Assembly (NCBI RefSeq): GCF_000332235.1
Contig: NZ_CM001775.1
Coordinates: 2,572,230-2,636,229, forward strand
Source of the DNA: Geminocystis herdmanii PCC 6308
GTDB lineage: Bacteria > Cyanobacteriota > Cyanobacteriia > Cyanobacteriales > Cyanobacteriaceae
DNA: 64,000 nucleotides
Direction of reading: 5' to 3'
The position numbers and the translations under genes were made by a program. The notes beneath the pieces were generated by a model. That model searched no databases and was not told where the DNA came from. It saw only the letters and a program-made list of their open reading frames with translations. Below, piece by piece: positions 57,682 through 64,000 of the stretch. The stretch's first letter is position 1. Every line of letters begins with the position of its first letter.

Positions 57682-59334
57682 ATGAAATCTCGTTCTAGTT
57701 TATCAAAAATTGTGATTATCTCCCTAGGGGCTATTCTTGTGGTTGTCTTGAGTGTGGGTTTATTCTCAGGAAAGTATCCTAACTATATCAATAAAGGAGG
57801 GGTGAAAAATAACCCTCAAGGTATCGTATTTGTTCCCAAACGATCGCCCTTAATGGTATCTTTACTGATCAATCCTGATAAGTTGGGGGTGATAGCGAAT
57901 CTATTACCTTCTAATGATGAACAAAAACGAGTTTTACGATCGATCGAACAGTTAAGAACAAAATTACTAACTCAAGCTCAAGTAGATTCCGAAGCCGATT
58001 TAAGTAGTTGGTTGGGAGAGGAAATAACTTTTGCGGTGACATCTTTGGATTACGATCGCAATCCTGATAATGGCATTAAATCAGGATATTTATTAGTCGT
58101 CAAAAACAAGTCGGCGGATTTGGCAAGGGAATTTTTACAGACTTATTATACAAAACAAGCGGTTTCCAATAGTGCACAATTGATTTTAGATGAGTATAAA
58201 GGAGTTAAGTTAGTTTATCAGCAACCTTTAACCGCAGAGACAGAAATTAAACAGGTAGCGGCGGCAGTGGTTGGGGATTTTGTTTTATTTGCCAATGATA
58301 TACAGGTATTAAAAGAAGCGCTTAATAATGCTCAGGCGATCGATCTTAATTTAGCTCATGATTTAGCATACCAGAGTTCGATCGAATCCTTACCCCAAGA
58401 AAAAGTTAGCATCGCCTATTTTAATTTACCCTCCACTTCTGCATGGATAACCAATCAAGGAGAAGTCAGCAATCCGCAACCCCAAAGTTTAACTCTATCT
58501 TTAGCCTTAAATCCTCAAGGATTAGTGACTCATAGTCGTCTATTTGGTATGTCAGAAGCACAAAATCAATCGCCGAAGTTAACCACACCTCCCCAAACCT
58601 TAGCCTATATTCCTGATAACAGTATTTTTACGGTGGCAGGAGTTGATTTGCAAAGATTTTGGCAAGACATTCAGACTGGATTAAATAACAATAACCCCTT
58701 ACCCCAATTATTGAGTAATGGTATTCATCCTTTAGAAGAATCCTTAGCCATTGATTTTGCTGAAGATATTTTTCCTCAAGTTACGGGAGAATATGGTTTA
58801 TCTCTCTCCATTAACAAACAAACCCAAGATTTAGACTGGTTATTCGTCAACGCTAATACTTTAACTGATAAACTTGATAACCTTGCCAAAGAAAGAGGGT
58901 TAAGTGTTGGCACATTACCCTTAGAGGATAAGACTATCACTGCATGGACAAAATTAGTCACCACTTCTGATAATAATTTTTCTCGTCTGGAAGCCCAAGT
59001 AAAAGGAGTCTATACTCAAGAGGAATCCTACGAAATTTTAACTAATTCTGTTAATGTGTTGAGTGGTATTTTAAGCAATCCTACTAATAATTTACTAGAA
59101 TCTGAGGAGTTTCGATCGAGCATTAGCGCTTTACCCACAGAAAATGACGGTTATTTATATCTCCAGTGGCAACCCTTAAAACCTTACCTTGTGAAAAAAT
59201 TTCCCATCGTCAAAATTGCCGAATTAGGATTTAAACCATTATTCGATAACTTGCAATCCTTAACCATCACCAGTGAAGGAGTAGAAAATGGTATGCAAAA
59301 AGGCACAATTTTCTTTAACCTCAGTTCGAGATAA
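57682..59334 (+). CDS. DUF3352 cyanobacterial protein
   Basis: A 550-residue protein with one N-terminal membrane helix (about 8-30, IVIISLGAILVVVLSVGLF) and a large periplasm-facing domain of the DUF3352 family (VFVPKRSPLMVSLLINPDKLG, VVGDFVLFANDIQVLKEALN). ATG 57682 chosen over TTG 57664. Function unknown; thylakoid or plasma membrane location likely. Confidence 0.8.
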   Translation: MKSRSSLSKIVIISLGAILVVVLSVGLFSGKYPNYINKGGVKNNPQGIVFVPKRSPLMVSLLINPDKLGVIANLLPSNDEQKRVLRSIEQLRTKLLTQAQVDSEADLSSWLGEEITFAVTSLDYDRNPDNGIKSGYLLVVKNKSADLAREFLQTYYTKQAVSNSAQLILDEYKGVKLVYQQPLTAETEIKQVAAAVVGDFVLFANDIQVLKEALNNAQAIDLNLAHDLAYQSSIESLPQEKVSIAYFNLPSTSAWITNQGEVSNPQPQSLTLSLALNPQGLVTHSRLFGMSEAQNQSPKLTTPPQTLAYIPDNSIFTVAGVDLQRFWQDIQTGLNNNNPLPQLLSNGIHPLEESLAIDFAEDIFPQVTGEYGLSLSINKQTQDLDWLFVNANTLTDKLDNLAKERGLSVGTLPLEDKTITAWTKLVTTSDNNFSRLEAQVKGVYTQEESYEILTNSVNVLSGILSNPTNNLLESEEFRSSISALPTENDGYLYLQWQPLKPYLVKKFPIVKIAELGFKPLFDNLQSLTITSEGVENGMQKGTIFFNLSSR

Positions 59335-59557
59335 AATTTAGACTAAATCGATAAAATAATATTAATATTTGACTAAAAATTATCATAAATTGATTTTTTA
59401 GATTTATTTACTAAATTTAATCAAGGTTTTAAAGCATTTTCTTCCCCATGCTACCCCTCTTATCTTCATCATTATTATGGTTCACTCAGGTGATTAGGGT
59501 GTTAGGTTAAACAGTGAAAAATCAATTTTTACACCTAACTCCTAACACCGTGATTAC

Positions 59558-60634
59558 TTAGTCGTCGATCGAGCTAAAATCATCAGAGTCATCACTAGCA
59601 GTCTCAAAACTGACATTATTAATCTCTAACTCAGCCTTAACTTTTTGTTCAATCTCATTAGCAATCTCCAGATTTTCCTCTAAATATTTCACCGCATTAT
59701 CACGCCCTTGGGCAATATTATCACCGTTGTAGCTATACCATGCCCCCTTGCGAGTAACAGTATTCGTTTTTTCTGCCAAATCTAACAAACAACCAATTTG
59801 AGAAATACCAGAGCCAAAAATAATATCAAATTCCGCAATGCGAAAAGGAGGCGCAACTTTATTTTTTGCCACCTTCACTTTTGCCCTAATACCGTATTCC
59901 CCTTCCGTACCCTTTTTCAAAGTTTGTATGCGACGAATATCTAATCTCACAGAAGCATAAAATTTTAAAGCAGTACCTCCAGTTGTTACTTCAGGACTAC
60001 CGTAACTAATACCGATTTTTTGTCGTAACTGATTTAAGAAAATAACCGTAGAGCCAGATTTACCAATATTTCCTGCCACTTTTCTTAAGGCTTTACTCAT
60101 CAAACGAGCTTGTAAACCTACCTGCATATCTCCCATTTCCCCCTCAATTTCGGCACGGGGTACTAAAGCCGCTACAGAGTCAATCACCACAATATCCACC
60201 GCCGAACTGCGTACTAATTGATCTACAATCTCTAAAGCAGATTCACCGTTATCAGGTTGGGCTACCAATAAATTATCAATATCCACCCCTAAAGCCGCCG
60301 AGTAAGTAGGGTCTAAAGCGTGTTCTGCATCTACGAAAGCCGCAATACCTCCAGCTTTTTGAACTTCGGCGATAGCATGGAGTGCTAGAGTTGTTTTACC
60401 CGAACTTTCTGGTCCATAAATTTCAATAATACGTCCTTTAGGTAAACCACCACCCAGAGCAAGATCAAGAGTTAAAGCACCGCTAGAAATCGTCTCTATT
60501 TTCATTTTGGAGGCATCCCCAAGACGCATGATTGAGCCTTTACCAAAATTGCGTTCGATTTGAGTTAAAACGACATTTAACGCCTTTTCTTTATCAGATT
60601 TATCAGAGTTTTGAGCCATTGTACCAGTAGCCAT
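59558..60634 (-). CDS. recA: recombinase RecA
   Basis: A 358-residue RecA: Walker [14 protein letters not shown], Walker [22 protein letters not shown], loop [25 protein letters not shown], and an acidic C-terminus ([11 protein letters not shown]). Strand exchange and SOS coprotease. No LexA box was identified by eye. Confidence 0.96.
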   Translation of the reverse strand: MATGTMAQNSDKSDKEKALNVVLTQIERNFGKGSIMRLGDASKMKIETISSGALTLDLALGGGLPKGRIIEIYGPESSGKTTLALHAIAEVQKAGGIAAFVDAEHALDPTYSAALGVDIDNLLVAQPDNGESALEIVDQLVRSSAVDIVVIDSVAALVPRAEIEGEMGDMQVGLQARLMSKALRKVAGNIGKSGSTVIFLNQLRQKIGISYGSPEVTTGGTALKFYASVRLDIRRIQTLKKGTEGEYGIRAKVKVAKNKVAPPFRIAEFDIIFGSGISQIGCLLDLAEKTNTVTRKGAWYSYNGDNIAQGRDNAVKYLEENLEIANEIEQKVKAELEINNVSFETASDDSDDFSSIDD

Positions 60635-60857
60635 AAGCTGATTTTATTTAACTTTGTTAATAATAATGGTAATTTAATATCTATGTCAGAAATCTTTAAC
60701 TTTTAGTACATAGGTATTAATATATTAACTTATTTTTGAGAAAATTGGGGAAAGTTTTACAAAAAGTTAAAAATATATTGAGAATACTTGGGGAGAATAA
60801 GGGAGAGGGGAGAAAATTTTGAAAATGACTCAAAACCCTCCTGAATTTAGAAAAAAT

Positions 60858-61766
60858 TTATAGATTATGAGTTAAGCTATCTAGCACAATTCCCGTACAC
60901 AATAGCATCATATAGAGAATTGAGTATTTAAACATTGATTTAGCTACCTGTTTATCTTCAGGATTTTTGTATAATCGCCATGCTTTAACTGTAAATAAAC
61001 TACCTAAAATTAAGGCAAATAATAGATAAATTAGTCCTAAACTATGTAATGGATAAATAAATACTAAACTAAAAACTACGGTAATTAAAGTATAAATCCA
61101 AATTTGTTTTACGGTTTCTTGAGTTCCTTCTACTACAGGTAACATGGGTACTCCTACTTCGGCATAGTCATCGGAAATCATTAAGGCTAACGCCCAAAAA
61201 TGGGGAGGTGTCCATAAAAATATTAAGGTAAAAATAGCCCAAGCACTCCAGCTTAAATCTCCTGTAACGGCTGCCCAACCGACAAGGGGCGGAATTGCTC
61301 CCGCAGCACCGCCAATGACGATATTTTGGGTGGTGTGACGTTTTAGCCAGTGGGTGTAAATCAGCATATAAAAGATAATGCCCATCATTGCTAATAATGC
61401 GGAAAGTAGATTAACCCAAATGGCAAGGAGAGAAAAAGACATAATTCCTAAAACGATACCAAAAATAATGGCATGGCTCGATCGAACTTTTCCTGATGGA
61501 ATAGGACGACTTCGGGTTCGTTTCATGTCATAATCAATATCTTGATCATAAACACAGTTAAATGTTTGAGCAGAGGCGGCGGCTAGAGTGCCTCCTAAAA
61601 GGGTTACAATAAGTAAGAAAGCGTCAACATGACCTTCTCCTGCCATAAACATCGAGGCGGCGGTGGTAATTAAGAGTAAGGGAATAATGCGAGGTTTGGT
61701 TAATAAATAGTAACTTTGAATTACTTGTCCAAAATTTTCGTTGCGAGAAAGACTTGATCCGATCAT
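60858..61766 (-). CDS. ctaB: protoheme IX farnesyltransferase (heme O synthase)
   Basis: A 302-residue UbiA-family membrane protein with about 9 helices, Asp-rich motif CVYDQDIDYDMKRTRSRPIPSG, and DDYAEVGVPMLPVVEG. Adds a farnesyl chain to heme b for cytochrome oxidase. Same strand and 83 bp downstream of ctaA. Confidence 0.94.
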   Translation of the reverse strand: MIGSSLSRNENFGQVIQSYYLLTKPRIIPLLLITTAASMFMAGEGHVDAFLLIVTLLGGTLAAASAQTFNCVYDQDIDYDMKRTRSRPIPSGKVRSSHAIIFGIVLGIMSFSLLAIWVNLLSALLAMMGIIFYMLIYTHWLKRHTTQNIVIGGAAGAIPPLVGWAAVTGDLSWSAWAIFTLIFLWTPPHFWALALMISDDYAEVGVPMLPVVEGTQETVKQIWIYTLITVVFSLVFIYPLHSLGLIYLLFALILGSLFTVKAWRLYKNPEDKQVAKSMFKYSILYMMLLCTGIVLDSLTHNL

Positions 61767-61849
61767 GATGTTAGTTAATAGTTAATGGTAGTGAGTGAAT
61801 CATTGTCAATTCACTATTTTTGGTAAATTTTCAATTCTATCGGCTTTGG

Positions 61850-62785
61850 TTAGGCAGACTTTGGCGGTAATATGGGAGATACGATCGAATCTTTACGAGC
61901 GAAAATAGTAAAGGTGATCAGAGTGCCAAAAAGAACTGCTCCCATGGTATGATGGGCGATCGTTAAAGGTTCTACTTGTAAATGTAGATAAAATGTAGCT
62001 ACACCGAGTAAAATTTGACTGAAGAGAATCAGACCGATATATTGGGTTAAATTTCTCAGTTTTTCGCTTAAAGCTGGAGTACGCCATGAGAAAAAAATCA
62101 GTACCAAACAACTGATAGTTGCTGGAAAAACCCCAATAATGTGACTATTCATGACAAAACAGAGTTGATTTCCCCCAAAACATTGATGTAAAGCCCATTG
62201 AGAAGCCACTAAACCCCCTAACAAACATTGAATATAAACGAGGATTGTAGCAACAAAACTAATGAGGGTTAAATTACCGACGGTATCATTGCCTTGATAT
62301 TCACTCAGGTTACTGCCGATAACAATTAACGTACCAAAAAAGAATAAAGCAGTAGCTAAATGGGCGGTAACAAGATCAAATCTCAGTAGTTGGGTAACGG
62401 TAAGTGCGCCTAAAATTCCTTGAAAGATAATTAATCCTAAAGCAAAAGTACATCCCCACGGCAACCATGACGGTAATTTTGTTCTATACCACCACGACAA
62501 TACTACCAGTACGATCGTGCTTAAACCGATTAAAGAAGCATCAAGACGATGAAACCACTCTAAAAAGACTTGTAAATTCATTTCTTGAGTGGGGATGACT
62601 TTACCATAACATAAAGGCCAGTCGGGACAAGCTAACCCAGCATTCATTACTCTTGTAGCGGCTCCGATCGCCATTAAGACTAAAGTTGCTATGGCAATTT
62701 TCCAGACTAACCACCTAATCCATCTAATAGGCACAGAAGCTATAGAGGATGATGAATAAGAAGAATAGAGAATTGATTCTGTCAT
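61850..62785 (-). CDS. ctaA: heme A synthase
   Basis: A 311-residue COX15/CtaA family protein: about 8 helices, conserved histidines (FLEWFHRLDA, TAHLATALFF, HHTMGAVLFG), and the Cys-containing loops typical of Gram-positive/cyanobacterial types (NAGLACPDWPLCYGK, HQCFGGNQLCF). Converts heme O to heme A. Forms ctaA-ctaB with the next gene. Confidence 0.93.
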   Translation of the reverse strand: MTESILYSSYSSSSIASVPIRWIRWLVWKIAIATLVLMAIGAATRVMNAGLACPDWPLCYGKVIPTQEMNLQVFLEWFHRLDASLIGLSTIVLVVLSWWYRTKLPSWLPWGCTFALGLIIFQGILGALTVTQLLRFDLVTAHLATALFFFGTLIVIGSNLSEYQGNDTVGNLTLISFVATILVYIQCLLGGLVASQWALHQCFGGNQLCFVMNSHIIGVFPATISCLVLIFFSWRTPALSEKLRNLTQYIGLILFSQILLGVATFYLHLQVEPLTIAHHTMGAVLFGTLITFTIFARKDSIVSPILPPKSA

Positions 62786-62893
62786 ATCTTAAAAATGCTA
62801 TTGAAGTTATCTTATTGTCGATCTTAACTCAGGATTAATTTTCTGGAACGCTTAATTTCGATCGAACTAACGTACTTAATTACCTGAGTGAAC

Positions 62894-63088
62894 AATAAAA
62901 TTTTTTGTGCTGTAAAGGTGTCAGGTGTCAGGTATCGGAAAGGGTTAAAGAATTGACAAAAAATATATCCTAATTGATTTTTTTATCTTCAATTCTTTGA
63001 TCGAATTATATAATCTTCTGAAAATTACACCTGCAACCTGCAACCTGAAACCTGCCCTTATCAAACATTCTTGCATCGAACTGAGGTA
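62894..63088. repeat. dispersed intergenic repeat, family A copy 3
   Basis: Nearly the same as 23497-23686 (ATAAAATTTTTTGTGCTG ... CATCGAACTGAGGT) but with TATCGGAAAGGG in place of one short repeat. Followed by a family B fragment at about 63100-63120. The gap 62786-63125 has no gene. Confidence 0.88.
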
Positions 63089-63125
63089 ACACTCTATCGA
63101 TAAATACTTTTTCAGCAAACTGTAA

Positions 63126-64000
63126 TTATTTCATTGCCTGTTTTTTCTCGGCTTTTAAATCCCGTTTGGTGGAGGCTTCGATTTCCGCATCGAGGAGGGT
63201 TTTTCCTGTGGCGGCTAAATAAACATCGTCTAAACTAGGGCGAGATTGACTGATACTAAACATGGATAAGTTAATTTCTGTCAGGGTTTGCTCTATTTGA
63301 CTAATGGGATTACTATTGGGGGTGACAATTAAATTAAGGGAGTTTCCTTGCACTTCGTTGATGATAATATTTTCGACAAAAGGCAGTTGAGATAATTTTT
63401 CTTTCGCCGTTTGGGCTTCTTCTAGGGTAGTAAATTCTTTAATCTTCAGGGTAACACGATCGCCTCCTAATCGATCTTTTAAACTGCTGGGGCTACCTTC
63501 GGCAATGACTTCACCTTGATCTATAATAGCCAATCGATCGCACAGTGCGTCTATTTCTTCGAGGTAATGACTGGTGATTAATACTGTTGTACCCGCAAGT
63601 TTGAGTTGACGCAGGAAATCCCACACAATCATTCTACTCTCGATGTCTAAACCGACAGAAGGCTCATCTAATACTAACACTTGGGGTTGATGGAGTAAAC
63701 CAGCGGCTAAATCAAGGCGTTTGCGAATCCCCCCTGAATATGTGCCTGTCTGTCGATCGCCATATTCTTGTAACCCTAACACTGTCAATAACTGTTCGAT
63801 TCTATTTTTGGAGAAAGAGGAGGGTAAATGATAGAGGGAGGCTTGGAGTTGTAACAATTCCCTACCTGTCAAAATTTTGTCGATCGCAACTTCTTGCGCT
63901 ACATACCCCAATTTTTGCCGTACTTGTTTAGGTTGAGTAATAGCAGAAACTCCATCAATGATGATATTACCAGAATCAGCTTGAGCGAGGGTAGTCAAGC
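63126..64000 (-). CDS. ABC transporter ATP-binding protein, N-terminus beyond the window
   Basis: The visible 291 codons begin inside the gene: the Walker A part is outside at the right. Seen are the Q-loop region (LGYVAQEVAI), signature YSGGIRKRLDLAAGLL, Walker B VLVLDEPSVGLD, and switch His TSHYLEE, followed by a C-terminal domain (DUF4162-like, about 190-275). Drug/antibiotic (DrrA/CcmA-like) family. Next to ctaB-ctaA as in other cyanobacteria, but its role is not known. The first M near 63998 is internal. Confidence 0.85.
   Translation of the reverse strand, partial: LTTLAQADSGNIIIDGVSAITQPKQVRQKLGYVAQEVAIDKILTGRELLQLQASLYHLPSSFSKNRIEQLLTVLGLQEYGDRQTGTYSGGIRKRLDLAAGLLHQPQVLVLDEPSVGLDIESRMIVWDFLRQLKLAGTTVLITSHYLEEIDALCDRLAIIDQGEVIAEGSPSSLKDRLGGDRVTLKIKEFTTLEEAQTAKEKLSQLPFVENIIINEVQGNSLNLIVTPNSNPISQIEQTLTEINLSMFSISQSRPSLDDVYLAATGKTLLDAEIEASTKRDLKAEKKQAMK

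Overview
The window is a low-GC cyanobacterial chromosome segment. The evidence is psaK and ycf37 (photosystem I), ndhI-ndhG-ndhE (NDH-1), ferredoxin-type narB, a solanesyl/polyprenyl diphosphate synthase, cyanobacteria-restricted families (DUF2808, DUF3352, Trp-rich TIGR02450-type) and a very high density of the HIP1 palindrome GCGATCGC and its core CGATCG. The style (AT-rich, many PIN-type toxin-antitoxin pairs, many short dispersed intergenic repeats) suits the Geminocystis/Cyanobacterium group, but the species is an inference.

Region 1 (1-10124) is the most interesting part: most of a Tn7-like, type V-K CRISPR-associated transposon (CAST) lying in reverse orientation. Its left end is at about 10124 (terminal TGTACA, followed inward by about six GACA-type TnsB-site-like motifs). 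Then come tnsB, tnsC and tniQ on the minus strand. Inside lies a type I restriction-modification cargo on the plus strand: a 5'-truncated hsdS, an AlbA/Schlafen ATPase-like gene, a broken hsdR and a small YgjP-like metalloprotease. At the far left, on the minus strand, is a sequence I recognise as the Cas12k tracrRNA (about 220-515), followed by a degenerate 37-nt CRISPR-like repeat. The gene that should sit next to the tracrRNA, cas12k, is not there. The tracrRNA abuts the truncated hsdS, as if one deletion removed cas12k, hsdM and the 5' part of hsdS. CRISPR array and right end would be off the left edge.

Region 2 (10.1-31.6 kb) holds psaK-ycf37, folD, a frameshifted lipoprotein gene, ndhI-G-E, DUF2808, a cupin, an isolated dndD-like ATPase, an FHA protein, tRNA-Asp, a polysaccharide-export protein, a toxin-antitoxin pair, a sodium:solute symporter, a large type IIG restriction-modification enzyme with an in-frame palindromic repeat, an AbiEii-like module, a glycosyltransferase, a CheW protein and a GldA-like dehydrogenase.

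Region 3 (31.6-50.1 kb) holds pyruvate formate-lyase (fermentation), a DUF433/DUF5615 module, ubiX, a possible HEARO/omega-RNA remnant, a peptide-type ABC substrate-binding lipoprotein, another toxin-antitoxin pair, dnaX, a 36-residue membrane protein, a polyprenyl synthase, narB with an upstream NtcA-like box, an M20 amidohydrolase, prfA and ligA.

Region 4 (50.1-64 kb) holds two further PIN toxin-antitoxin pairs around gyrB, an unusual secreted repeat protein, a Uma2 nuclease with a duplicated fragment, a GHL10-type hydrolase with a Pro/Thr tail, a DUF3352 protein, recA, and ctaB-ctaA (heme O/A synthesis) next to an ABC ATPase cut by the window end. Six toxin-antitoxin-like modules and several families of dispersed intergenic repeats are spread over the whole segment; some repeats have entered coding sequence (hsdR, hsdS end, the type IIG enzyme).
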